This document shows, piece by piece, positions 1-8,490 of a stretch of 34,514 bases of DNA. Origin of the DNA: Sphingomonas sp. (GTDB lineage: Bacteria; Pseudomonadota; Alphaproteobacteria; Sphingomonadales; Sphingomonadaceae). The notes beneath the pieces were generated by a model. That model saw nothing but the letters and a program-made list of their open reading frames with translations, was not told the DNA's origin and did not search any database. The DNA lies in contig JAFBAM010000104.1 of NCBI GenBank assembly GCA_019247755.1, positions 1 through 34,514 on the forward strand, in the 5' to 3' direction. A program made the position numbers and the translations under genes. How positions within the stretch are numbered: the first letter of the stretch is position 1; the number at the start of each line of letters is the position of its first letter.

Positions 1-116
1 ACATCGGATACGGCCAGTCGCAAGAGTCTAATTCGATCCTCATCAACGGGTTGCGCATCTAGTTCCAAGCTGAGCTGAATTCTGAGGTGGTCGCGCTCAT
101 CAAGAAGAGCTTCCAA
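1..116 (-). CDS. possible partial ORF, unknown
   Basis: This is an open minus-strand frame of about 38 codons running off the left edge, with a TTG as the only possible start. It encodes a charged, heptad-like helix (LEALLDERDHLRIQLSLE). There is no convincing ribosome binding site and no recognisable family. It could be the 5' part of a gene lying outside the window or chance, so it is given only as a low-confidence candidate. Confidence 0.2.
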   Translation of the reverse strand, partial: MEALLDERDHLRIQLSLELDAQPVDEDRIRLLRLAVSD

Positions 117-671
117 GCGAGGTGTATGGGTGAAGCAGCGTAATCCATTTCGTTAGTGTGCTGAGGCTAGTTATTGGCGTCAATCTGTGGCCCGCGGCCA
201 ATTCCTGCAAACAGGTGGCGCGCCCCTTCTGAGAGAGGCAAGAGAGGTGTCGTCGTTCAGAAATCTAAACGGCGTGTAATAATATGTTTACTTAGGCCGG
301 CTAAGGCGAAGCAGCGATCAGGTCTCCCACCCGATCAGCAATAGGTTAGGCCTGACCCGGCCCCGACCTGGAGCCCTGCTCTTCGTTGTCTGGAGCCGAA
401 GAGCAGGGCCCACCCGCCAAGTCTCTCGCCCCGTAGGACAATCGCTCGGCGTGAGACGTCTGCGCCACAACCTCGCTAAGTAAGGGCTTCGTCGCCTGAA
501 CCAAGTAAGATCGACAAAGAACCCTCTATACACATGGGCCGCTCTACAAATCGGTCTGAACGTGAGTAACGTCCCGGCTGATGCGCCAATATCCGGACGG
601 CGTTCTCAAGTGCCGCGCGGGGCGGTGAAGAGCCGGAATAATTCATTATAGTGCACCGCGGTATGGGGCCC
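117..671. other. gene-poor stretch downstream of the DUF11 operon
   Basis: No frame in this stretch shows a convincing start, ribosome binding site or family signature. The one clear structure is the perfect inverted repeat at 373-409. A smaller near-palindrome (CTTAGGCCGGCTAAG) lies at about 291-305. The short minus-strand frame at 318-533 is low-complexity, Arg-rich and looks like chance. Confidence 0.5.
373..409. repeat. perfect 13-bp inverted repeat
   Basis: The arms GCCCTGCTCTTCG (373-385) and CGAAGAGCAGGGC (397-409) are exact reverse complements around an 11-nt loop. There is no T-tract on either strand, so it is not a classical intrinsic terminator. It lies about 260 bp past the end of the minus-strand DUF11 operon. 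It could be a transcript-end hairpin, a protein-binding site or the remnant of a mobile element. Confidence 0.6.
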
Positions 672-1832
672 TCAGTTTACCCGTGCCCGAAATCGAATTG
701 TGAAACTGCTGTTGGCGGCCATCGTCCCGCTGGGGATCAGCTTCAGCGCCTTGACGTTCGGATCATAGCCGGCGCTTGGCGTGTAGGTATAAGTCGCGCC
801 GCCATTGTCCGAATAGCTTCGCCCCGAAGCCGGAAGCGTGACCGTGCTCGACCCGGCCGTCAGCTCGAAGGGGCCCATGCCCGGCGAGCCGGGGTTGAAG
901 TCCCCATTGTAGAACGTGACGTTCGCCGGGAGCACATCGGCGAGGACGAGGCTGTTCAGGTCGACCTTGCTCCCGCCGCTGTTGGTGACCGTCAGCGTAT
1001 AGGCGACGTCCGCGCCAGGGACCGCGAACCGGGTCACGCCCGTCGTGTCGTAGGGAGCCGAGGTCTTGGTAACAGTCACGCTTGGCAGCGGGCAGAAGCT
1101 TAGCTTGACGACGCCCAGCGCCTGCTGGCCCGTCAGCGCTTCGCCGGCGCTAAGCGGGTAATTGCCGTAGCGGAGCGAGACGCTGGTCACCGGTTCGTTG
1201 AACAAAATGTCCATGTCGCCGGTGGTCGCGCCGGTGTTGGCGGTGCCGGTCCCAATAGCCTCGTTCGCCGCGAGCGAGGGCGATCCGCCGGGGCCTATCC
1301 GGGCTGACGTCGGGCTTTGCAGGGTGAGGACGGGATCCGCATAAGTGCTGGTCCCATCCGACCCCGTGATCCACAGCCAATCGCGATACTGGTTATTGGT
1401 ATAATCGATATCGTTGACCGAGAGCGTGAGCTCGCGGATCGGCGTTGCGAACGTGAACGTAGTGACGATCACCCGGGTAGCGCCCGTAATCGACGCGGTC
1501 CTTCCGCCGAACACCCCGCCAATGTTGAGCACCCGGCCCCCGGTCGAGGTTGACAGCGGAGTGCTGTCGATCCGCGGCAACGTGTCGCCGTTGACGCTCG
1601 TGCTGGTGAGGCCGTTCTGCGTGATGTTGACGCTGAACGTCCGCGTCGCGGCCGCACCGTTGGTGGCCGTGTAGTTGGTCGTCCCACCATAGCTGAGCTG
1701 GGTCGTCGGAGCGCTGCTGAACGCATAGCTGTAAAGGTTCGTATTGTCGCAGCTGGTCGCCGCCTGCGCTGTGCTGGTCGGGCCCGCCACGACGAGCGCC
1801 GCCACCGCGCTAGGAAGGAGAGCGCGCCTCAC
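672..1832 (-). CDS. exported DUF11-like surface protein (last gene of operon)
   Basis: A 386-residue exported protein of unknown precise role. A cleavable signal peptide is visible at residues 1-24 (MRRALLPSAVAALVVAG..AQA). The middle is a Thr/Ser/Gly-rich beta domain. The C-terminal part, from about residue 250 (VTVTKTSAP...), is a DUF11-type domain with the usual pattern VTKT..PG.DV.YTLTVTN.G, and it ends in a beta strand (FRARVN). It starts with GTG overlapping the TGA of the barrel gene by 4 nt (GTGA), so translation is probably coupled. DUF11 domains are Ig-like beta sandwiches in cell-surface proteins. A role as a structural or adhesive partner of the upstream barrel protein is inferred from context. 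Confidence 0.8.
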   Translation of the reverse strand: MRRALLPSAVAALVVAGPTSTAQAATSCDNTNLYSYAFSSAPTTQLSYGGTTNYTATNGAAATRTFSVNITQNGLTSTSVNGDTLPRIDSTPLSTSTGGRVLNIGGVFGGRTASITGATRVIVTTFTFATPIRELTLSVNDIDYTNNQYRDWLWITGSDGTSTYADPVLTLQSPTSARIGPGGSPSLAANEAIGTGTANTGATTGDMDILFNEPVTSVSLRYGNYPLSAGEALTGQQALGVVKLSFCPLPSVTVTKTSAPYDTTGVTRFAVPGADVAYTLTVTNSGGSKVDLNSLVLADVLPANVTFYNGDFNPGSPGMGPFELTAGSSTVTLPASGRSYSDNGGATYTYTPSAGYDPNVKALKLIPSGTMAANSSFTIRFRARVN

Positions 1833-4800
1833 CGTCGCCTCCCGAGCCCGAGGCTTTCGAGCGAGAGCTCATCGAACTTGAAGCGGAGGTCGGCGTAAAG
1901 ACCCGAGCGGGTGTAGCGGTCCGCGGCGAAATCGCGGTCGCGATAACCAACGACATTATAGCCGAGGAGGAGCCAGGTGTCGGCTGTCGGGCGGAACCCG
2001 ACCTGGGGACCAAAGGAATAAGCGAGCGAGCGGGCGCCGATGCCATGCCGGACGCTGACCTCCGCGCCGAGTTCGGCCTTTTCCCCGATCGACACCCTGA
2101 GGTCAGCCGATACCAAATTGCTGAAGCCCTCGATATCGTCTTGGCCAAACCGGTCGGACACGTAGCGGGCACCCCAGAACAAGGACATTTCATAGCGGTT
2201 GTCGGAGCTCGAATAATTGATTGCGAGCGCATTGATCAAACGCGCGGAGCGGGCGTCGCCGGTGACCGTCAGGGGATTGCCGAGGGGGTCGGTCGAGCCG
2301 GGCGTGGCGCCGGTGACCGAATCGCGGCGGAGCTCGAGCTTGTCGAGCCAGGAGAGGGGCCGGTTGGCGGGACGATTGGCCCAGCTGAGGCTCGCGTTGG
2401 CGACGGAAGTGATGGCGCCGTCGCGGCCCTTCGCGCGAAACCAGTCCAGGGCACCGCCAAGAGCCCGTCCTTCGCCGATCTGGCGGAGCGCGCCGAAGAG
2501 GAGGCCGGTGCGGTCCTCGCGGTCGCCGTGCCGATATTCGCCGCGTCCGGTGAGGCTGAGCCGGCCCGAACGATAGGTGGCTCCCGCCGTCACAGCGGTG
2601 AAGTCCTCGGTGATGAGCGATCCGTCACCGACAAAGCCACCGCTTGCAACGGGCTGAAGCGGGTTGATCACCGTGCCCGGGTTAATCCCGCCGATCGTCC
2701 GGTTGCTGTCGAGCGACAGGTCGACCGACCAGCGTTTGGAAAGGATCAGGCTTTGCGCGAGGCCGAACGCGGCAAAGGTCCGTCGGCCATATTCTGGAAT
2801 GTCCTGAGCGTTGCCGCTGAGCGCGATCTTGGCGCCGGCCCACGGCGCAAGGTCGAATCCGAGGCGGGCGGTGCGGGCATCAAGGGACCCGCCCTTGGCG
2901 ATCTCGTAGCTGGCGACGAGCGATGCCCAGCGAGTCGCTTCGAAGCGCGCGGTCAACCGGTGGCGCGCCGGGAAATCGACGCTGCCGTCTCGGCCAAGCG
3001 GTATGTCGCTTTCAGCGCCGAACTCGAGCTTACCGCGGGCGAACCTCTTGCTTCCGCCGACGGTCAGCAACGTGCTTTGATTGCTCGACCCGTCGGCAAG
3101 CTCGTCGTGGGCGAAGGTCAGGCCGGCCCGCGCCATTACGTCGGAACGGCGATATTCGGCGAGGAGCTGGCCGGCGTCGCGCCGAGCGCCATCTTCCAGC
3201 ATCACGTGGTGCCAGGCGCTGGCGACCAGCGCCAGGCGGTCGTTGAGGTGCCAGCGGGCATCAAGCCCAATCTTGCGGGTGCCGTTCTCAGCGCCGCTCA
3301 GCTGGTCCGTCCCAAAGCCTGCCTCGCGCTCACTGGCATAGGCCAGCGCGTCAAAATGGCCGTCATGATGCTCGAGCTCGACCAGCCAAGCATGCGCATT
3401 GTGCTTAGCCGCGGTGGCGCCGCTCGAATGGCTGATAGCGGCCTCGGCACGAAGCTCGGTCGACGGCGTAACCCTGATCTTGACGTCGGCGCCGGCAACG
3501 TCGGTCTTGACGCTGCCGTCATTGTCATGGATCGCGGTCGCGCCCAACTGGACCCTTTTGTGTTGGCTTTGCCAGCTCAGCCGGGCGCCGGCGTCGAGCA
3601 CCGTTCTTCCGAACGTGACCACGTCATATTCGACAATGATGAACTGTGGGTCGAGGCCAGACGACCGGCTCAGCACTGGAGAGCGGAAGGTCAGCGTTCC
3701 TCTCTCATAATCGATGTCATAATCGACGTAGCGGGCGAGGAGCTTTTCATCGAGGATCTTTTCAGAACGGAGCCGGTCGCGCGTCTGCAGCGTGACCCGT
3801 TCGGAATTGGCAAGCAGGCCGCGGCTGCGGAGCGGATAGGGACCGCTCAGGCCATTGCCCTGGATCTCGTCGCGCTGGTGCGCGAGGGGTGTCTTCGATG
3901 CGAATGCGAGCGCCGCCACCTGCGGCGACCGATATTCTGCCTTGGCGCCGTTCAGCGAGCGGATGTAGCGGGTTAGCACTGGCTCATCGATCGCGGTGTT
4001 GTAATCACCGAACAACGCATAGAATTGCGGGCGCTCGAGGCGGATGTAGAGCTTGCGGATCGAGGCCGCGTCGTAGCGGCGCTCCGAGCGGTCAGCGTAA
4101 ACCGTATAATATTGCTGCGGGTCGATCACGCCGCCGAACCGCTCGTCGCGCTTGTGCTTGTCGCTGTCGTAGGAGAGCGTCATCAGCCAGCGGCCGAGCA
4201 CCCGGCCCTTGGCATAGAGGGCGAGGCGTCCGTCGACGAGGTCCTTCGGCGTATCAGCGCCAATCTGCTCGAGATGCTTGTCGAGCCGGCTGAATCCGAC
4301 GCTGCCTTCGGCGAGGCCAACGACCGTCCACGGCCGCTCGCCCGGCGAGAGCCATGCCTCGAGCCGCTCTTCCCGGACGCTCGCGCCGTCGTGGAAGGAA
4401 AAGCGCAGCGAGACGCTGCCCGAGGCGGTGGTCGGTTCGAGCTCGACCAGAGCGATCCCGTCGTCACCGGCGACGTGCCAGGCTGGGCGGGCGCGCTCGA
4501 GCCCGGCCAGCTGCCGCGCCTGCTGAGCGTCGGCCTCCATCGCGGGATAATAAGGATCGGGCAGTTCGAACTCGCCGGAAACGCCGTGATGGACCGGGCG
4601 GCCGCCGCGATCCGTGATCCGAAAGGCGAGCACCGGCCGGTGAATGCCGTCCGCGAGCAGCAGTGAGCGATCCCGCACAAGTTCGGCGTTGGCCGGCATG
4701 TTGGCGAAGGCCACGGTGCGGCGGAGGGTTTTGACGAGGCTTCCCGATGGGTCGCGCACATCGACCCTGAGCTCGGTCGAGCGTCCGGTGAGCGGGATCC

Positions 4801-6859
4801 CGCGCCAGGTGCTGACCGCGACGGTGCCGTCCGCGCTTTTGCGGGTTCCGTCGAACGCGATCGGGTCGGCGGGCTTGCCGTCCACCAGCAATGTCAATCG
4901 CTGCCCCGGCAAATGCTTGACCACGACCCGGGTAACCGGCGAGCGCGGGTTGGCATCCATCGCCGGAAACAAGAAGTCGACACCCGCCGACTGGCCGACA
5001 AGCCAGTCCCGATCGCCGCCGGCGGCAGCTGAGTCCGAATCGGACGTGGGCGGCACCGGCGCACTGACCGCGGCCGGCGTTTCCGGGATCGGAGCGGCGG
5101 TTGATCCGGGCGCCGGGGCTAGACGGAAATCGACGCGTTTCAGCTCGCCGCCAAGGCCGGTCACGAAGCGTGAATTGCCTTGACCGCCGCTCCGGACGTC
5201 GCGCTCGCAATCGATTGCCACCGCGCCGGCCGGAATCGTCGCCCGGTCGATCTGGACGACGTGGGTGCCGGTCTTGACGCCGTCAAAATGATAGCGTCCG
5301 TCAAGGTCCGTCACGGCATAGCTGCCGTCTTCGAGCATAACCCGGATTCCGGGAACGCCGCGTCCCTCGCCGGCCGGACCGCAGCCGCCGCCGATCACTC
5401 GTCCCTCGACGGTCAGGCGCTCGGCGATCTCATCGTCGCGGATCCGGACGAGAGCGTCGGCGATATTGCTGTCGAGGCCGTCGGCGCGCGCCTGGGCCTT
5501 GTTAAGCGCATCGCCGGCGGCCGCATTGGGGCGGACTTCGAGAACATAGCTCAAGATCTCCTGCGCGCCCGCGCCAAGCGGCGGGAGCGTGAAGATCAGG
5601 GCGCGGTCGGGTCCGCCGGCCGGATCCGCAAGGCGGTTTCCGTCGACCTTCGCGCTCGAAACGCGGTAGCGCAACTGGATCGGGAGATTGTCGGTGACGA
5701 GGACCGGTCCAGTCGGGCCGACGCCCGGGTTGCGGACCACGACCTGGTAGGCAAGGAGGTCGCCGCGTTGCGCGTCGGCGCGATTGACGGTCTTCGCGAT
5801 CACCAGCGGGGTCGCGGGCCGGTCGAGGGGGACGTCGGTCCTGACGGACCCCGCCGTCGTCACCGTGAAGCTCTGGCCAAACGAGCCCACCGAGATCGTG
5901 AACGGCTGGCCGTCCGGCCGCCGCAGCCCGCTCAGCTGGGCCGGCGTGGCGACGGACGGGAAGCCGTACGGCGCGACTGGCTGAACCGCCAGCCGATAAG
6001 TGCCGGGAGCTACCAACGGGAACCGGTAATCGCCCGGCGGGAAGGAATAAGTGGTTCCGCCACTGTCGGTCACCGCCTGGCCGGTGATCACGGTCGAGGG
6101 ATAAGTGGAAACGCCGTCGTCCCCGAAGACCGCTGCCGGCTGGCCGGTCGCCGCATTCATAAGGGTGACCTGCACTCCCGCGACCGGCGATCCGCTCCTG
6201 CTGTCGAAGGCGATCCCGAACGGGTCGACGAGGATCGCGAGCGAGGCCGTCGCCATCGGCGATCCGCCCTGCGGGTCCATGATCGTGATCGTAACTGCCG
6301 ATCCGCCGGCGACGCTCAGCCGGCAGTCGCCGGGCGCGGGCGCCGGGGGCAGCGCCTGGGTCCCGACGACGGCAAGGAAGGTCCCGCTATTGGGCCCGCT
6401 CTCGGTGAACGTTATCGTCTCGCTGTCCCCGTTGCTGGTGCGGACAAGGACGGTGATGGTGTCGATCGCCGCCGGGTCGTGGTTCGCGGCCGGGCTGGCC
6501 AGCGACAGGACCACCGGCCGGCCGACGTAAACCGAGGGAGCCGGAGTGAGCCCGACGCCCGCTAGCGGGGATGGCAGGCCCGTTCCAGCGGCAGCGCCGT
6601 TGGCGGCGCAGCTCGCCTGCGCGGCGCCGGCGGGAAGGGTCCCGGCGGTCGGAACATAGGTCGAGAGAACGTCGCCCGACTGGAAATCGAGATCGACCCG
6701 GTTGGACGCGACCTGGCCAGTCCCGCTTCCGGCGCTCCACTGAAGGAAGGCGGTGTTAGAGATGGTGCGCGTGGCCGCCGCCGGCTGCGGAGCAGCAAGC
6801 ACGGCGACGGCCACGAACGCGCGCGTGAGCGTTCGCCAGATTTGGCTAGGTCTGCCCAT
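1829..6859 (-). CDS. giant DUF11/Cna_B-like protein with C-terminal outer-membrane barrel
   Basis: A 1676-residue exported protein. Signal peptide at 1-29 (ending APQPAAA). Residues 30-60 carry the N-terminal motif shared with its operon partners (ISNTAFLQWSAGSG..VASNRVDLDF). Residues 215-300 look like a Cna_B/SdrD_B fold. Residues 350-465 are a DUF11 domain (IAKTVNRADAQRGDLLAYQV). Residues 482-545 are carboxypeptidase-regulatory-like (GVPGIRVMLEDG..VTDLDGRYHF). A Pro/Ser linker lies near 580-615, then Ig-like segments, and from about 870 to the end alternating amphipathic strands typical of an outer-membrane beta barrel (DYDIDYERGTLTF; RLSWQSQHKRVQLGATAIHD). The ATG has no visible Shine-Dalgarno and is preceded by a GC hairpin. 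The likely role is a surface scaffold or secretion pore. Barrel topology is inferred from pattern only, and the usual terminal aromatic residue is not at the very end. Confidence 0.8.
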   Translation of the reverse strand: MGRPSQIWRTLTRAFVAVAVLAAPQPAAATRTISNTAFLQWSAGSGTGQVASNRVDLDFQSGDVLSTYVPTAGTLPAGAAQASCAANGAAAGTGLPSPLAGVGLTPAPSVYVGRPVVLSLASPAANHDPAAIDTITVLVRTSNGDSETITFTESGPNSGTFLAVVGTQALPPAPAPGDCRLSVAGGSAVTITIMDPQGGSPMATASLAILVDPFGIAFDSRSGSPVAGVQVTLMNAATGQPAAVFGDDGVSTYPSTVITGQAVTDSGGTTYSFPPGDYRFPLVAPGTYRLAVQPVAPYGFPSVATPAQLSGLRRPDGQPFTISVGSFGQSFTVTTAGSVRTDVPLDRPATPLVIAKTVNRADAQRGDLLAYQVVVRNPGVGPTGPVLVTDNLPIQLRYRVSSAKVDGNRLADPAGGPDRALIFTLPPLGAGAQEILSYVLEVRPNAAAGDALNKAQARADGLDSNIADALVRIRDDEIAERLTVEGRVIGGGCGPAGEGRGVPGIRVMLEDGSYAVTDLDGRYHFDGVKTGTHVVQIDRATIPAGAVAIDCERDVRSGGQGNSRFVTGLGGELKRVDFRLAPAPGSTAAPIPETPAAVSAPVPPTSDSDSAAAGGDRDWLVGQSAGVDFLFPAMDANPRSPVTRVVVKHLPGQRLTLLVDGKPADPIAFDGTRKSADGTVAVSTWRGIPLTGRSTELRVDVRDPSGSLVKTLRRTVAFANMPANAELVRDRSLLLADGIHRPVLAFRITDRGGRPVHHGVSGEFELPDPYYPAMEADAQQARQLAGLERARPAWHVAGDDGIALVELEPTTASGSVSLRFSFHDGASVREERLEAWLSPGERPWTVVGLAEGSVGFSRLDKHLEQIGADTPKDLVDGRLALYAKGRVLGRWLMTLSYDSDKHKRDERFGGVIDPQQYYTVYADRSERRYDAASIRKLYIRLERPQFYALFGDYNTAIDEPVLTRYIRSLNGAKAEYRSPQVAALAFASKTPLAHQRDEIQGNGLSGPYPLRSRGLLANSERVTLQTRDRLRSEKILDEKLLARYVDYDIDYERGTLTFRSPVLSRSSGLDPQFIIVEYDVVTFGRTVLDAGARLSWQSQHKRVQLGATAIHDNDGSVKTDVAGADVKIRVTPSTELRAEAAISHSSGATAAKHNAHAWLVELEHHDGHFDALAYASEREAGFGTDQLSGAENGTRKIGLDARWHLNDRLALVASAWHHVMLEDGARRDAGQLLAEYRRSDVMARAGLTFAHDELADGSSNQSTLLTVGGSKRFARGKLEFGAESDIPLGRDGSVDFPARHRLTARFEATRWASLVASYEIAKGGSLDARTARLGFDLAPWAGAKIALSGNAQDIPEYGRRTFAAFGLAQSLILSKRWSVDLSLDSNRTIGGINPGTVINPLQPVASGGFVGDGSLITEDFTAVTAGATYRSGRLSLTGRGEYRHGDREDRTGLLFGALRQIGEGRALGGALDWFRAKGRDGAITSVANASLSWANRPANRPLSWLDKLELRRDSVTGATPGSTDPLGNPLTVTGDARSARLINALAINYSSSDNRYEMSLFWGARYVSDRFGQDDIEGFSNLVSADLRVSIGEKAELGAEVSVRHGIGARSLAYSFGPQVGFRPTADTWLLLGYNVVGYRDRDFAADRYTRSGLYADLRFKFDELSLESLGLGRRR

Positions 6860-6866
6860 CGCGGTC

Positions 6867-6887
6867 GCGCGCGCTCATCGCGCGCGC
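6867..6887. promoter_or_regulatory. GC hairpin in the intergenic gap before the barrel gene
   Basis: GCGCGCGC at 6867-6874 and 6880-6887 form an 8-bp all-GC stem with a 5-nt loop. It fills most of the 39-nt gap between the 352-residue DUF11 gene and the giant barrel gene. It lies where a ribosome binding site would be expected. It could reduce translation or transcript read-through of the long gene relative to its upstream partners. Confidence 0.5.
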
Positions 6888-6898
6888 TCGTCCAACGG

Positions 6899-7954
6899 TC
6901 AGTTGATCGTCACTCGGAACACGACGGTCCGCGTGTCCGCTGCAAGCAGCGAAGCGATCGTGCCCGTGACGGTGGTGCCGGCAAAGCTTCCGCCGGCGAC
7001 GCCGTCGGCATTGCAGGTGGCGCCCGTGACCGTGCCGTTGACCTTGATCCCGAAGGTGGAATCGTAGGTCGTCTGCGCCGGCAACGGATCGGTAACCACG
7101 ACGTTGGTCGCGGTCGCGCTTCCCGAGCCGTTGGCAACGGCGATGCAATATTCGACCGTTGCTCCCGGGATCATCTTGGGATTGGTGGTCCCGTTGATCG
7201 GGTCGCTGACGACACGGCTGGTCTTGGTCGCCGCGACGTTCGCGCCGAGGACCGTATAATCATCCTCGGCAAAGCCGATCCCGTCGTTGGCCGTATTGCC
7301 GTTGGCGTTGGTGTCGGCGAACACCGTGTCCATGGCCGCCGTGTTGGCGCCCGCGGTCTGGGTCAGCACCGCCCCCTGGCTGCCAGCAGTGCTTCCGTCG
7401 GCGGCGGTCGCGGTCAGTCGAACGCCGGCGACATCGCCGGTCGAGCGGCCGAGCGGGACGTCGGCGACTACGAACACCGTGACTACCGCGTCGGCGGCGA
7501 CCTGGTCGAGATAGGTCACCTGCTGGTCGGTGCCGGCGTCATAAACGCCGTTGCTGTTGGTATCGACGTACATCTTAATGTTGCTGACGTCGAAATTGTC
7601 GGTTCCGCCATGCGCCGCCGTTCCGCCGCTGCGATTCGTCGCGGCAAGAGCGAAGTCGAGGGTCGCGTTGGAGGAGTTGGTGACGGAGAAGGTGGTCACG
7701 GCGGCCGATTGGCCCGGCGAGACCGACGTCGTCGCATTGCCGACCTCGGCGACCGTCAGATTGACCTTGCGGTCGACGACCAGGCTGTTGCTGGCGCTTA
7801 TCTGGTTCTGGCTGACACCGCCGACCTTGAAGTCGACCGTCACATTGTTGACGATGTTCGAGCCCGCGGTTGTCCCGGCGGCATTGGCCGGGGTCGCGGT
7901 CCCGAAGATGAGTGCGGCGAGGCTGACGCCGGCCGCGATCCTGTTCCTGATCAT
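6899..7954 (-). CDS. exported DUF11-like repeat protein
   Basis: A 352-residue exported protein. I place the start at the ATG at 7954 (MIRNRIAAGVSLAAL) rather than the GTG at 7969, because GGGGA lies 8 nt upstream and the signal peptide then begins correctly (cleavage after ATPANA). The mature N-terminus has the motif GT..GSNIVNNVTVDFKVGG, followed by a domain with a possible Ca-binding-type loop (DTNSNGVYDAGTD). The C-terminal third is DUF11-like (KTSRVVSDPINGTTNP..PGATVEYCIAVANGSG). The layout is the same as in the protein encoded at 8491-9462, so the two are probably duplicates. It lies 39 nt before the barrel gene and 71 nt after the short DUF11 gene. A surface-structural role is inferred. 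Confidence 0.8.
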   Translation of the reverse strand: MIRNRIAAGVSLAALIFGTATPANAAGTTAGSNIVNNVTVDFKVGGVSQNQISASNSLVVDRKVNLTVAEVGNATTSVSPGQSAAVTTFSVTNSSNATLDFALAATNRSGGTAAHGGTDNFDVSNIKMYVDTNSNGVYDAGTDQQVTYLDQVAADAVVTVFVVADVPLGRSTGDVAGVRLTATAADGSTAGSQGAVLTQTAGANTAAMDTVFADTNANGNTANDGIGFAEDDYTVLGANVAATKTSRVVSDPINGTTNPKMIPGATVEYCIAVANGSGSATATNVVVTDPLPAQTTYDSTFGIKVNGTVTGATCNADGVAGGSFAGTTVTGTIASLLAADTRTVVFRVTIN

Positions 7955-8025
7955 TGTTCGAGTCCCCACTCAATGACGCCTGATGAAAAATGCCCGCCGG
8001 CGCCCGTGGCGGGACTGTCTTCAAA

Positions 8026-8487
8026 TCATTTGACGATGGCTTCGAAGCGCAATTCCCCGCGTTCTCCGGCGGCAACGGCGCGCGCGAAAGTCCAGCGGAC
8101 GTGAGTTACGTCCGAAGGTCTCGCAGCGCGCCTCTTCCCGTCCGCGTCGACAACCTTGAGGGTATCCAGGGGTCCGAACGACTTGCCGGAATCGACCGAG
8201 ACTTCAGCACCCTTGCTTTCCTCGCCCGCGAAGATGACCCCAGACGGAACCGGGTCGGAGACGACGAAATGATCGGCCGGTTTGCCCGAATTGTTCGAAT
8301 AATCGAGGGTGAATAGGAGGCGGTCACCCGGCGTCACCAGCTTGGGTTCCTCGAGTGACCGGACCGGCGTTCCCGACCGGCCGGCCTTGATCCGGACGAC
8401 CGAGACGTGGCTGGTTAAACTGACCTGCGGCTCAGCGGCGGCCGGAACGGCGGTCACGGCGAGCAGCAGAAAGGCTAGCATTTTCAT
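8026..8487 (-). CDS. small exported single-domain DUF11-like protein
   Basis: A 153-residue protein with a signal peptide (MKMLAFLLLAVTAVPAAA) and essentially one DUF11-like sandwich. The body has the pattern LVTPGDRLLFTLDYSNNSGK..DHFVVSDPVPSGV followed by GELRFEAIVK at the C-terminus. It starts 3 nt after the stop of the upstream gene (TGAgcaATG), so coupled translation is likely. With one domain and no anchor it would be a secreted or periplasmic partner of the larger DUF11 proteins. That partnership is inferred from the operon. Confidence 0.8.
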   Translation of the reverse strand: MKMLAFLLLAVTAVPAAAEPQVSLTSHVSVVRIKAGRSGTPVRSLEEPKLVTPGDRLLFTLDYSNNSGKPADHFVVSDPVPSGVIFAGEESKGAEVSVDSGKSFGPLDTLKVVDADGKRRAARPSDVTHVRWTFARAVAAGERGELRFEAIVK

Positions 8488-8490
8488 TGC

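Noticed and set aside
2045-3976. 643-codon plus-strand open frame
   Set aside because: It is the antisense of the DUF11/barrel gene. It has no domain or ribosome binding site, and the composition is typical of high-GC shadow frames; the same holds for 5180-6565 and 6842-8104.
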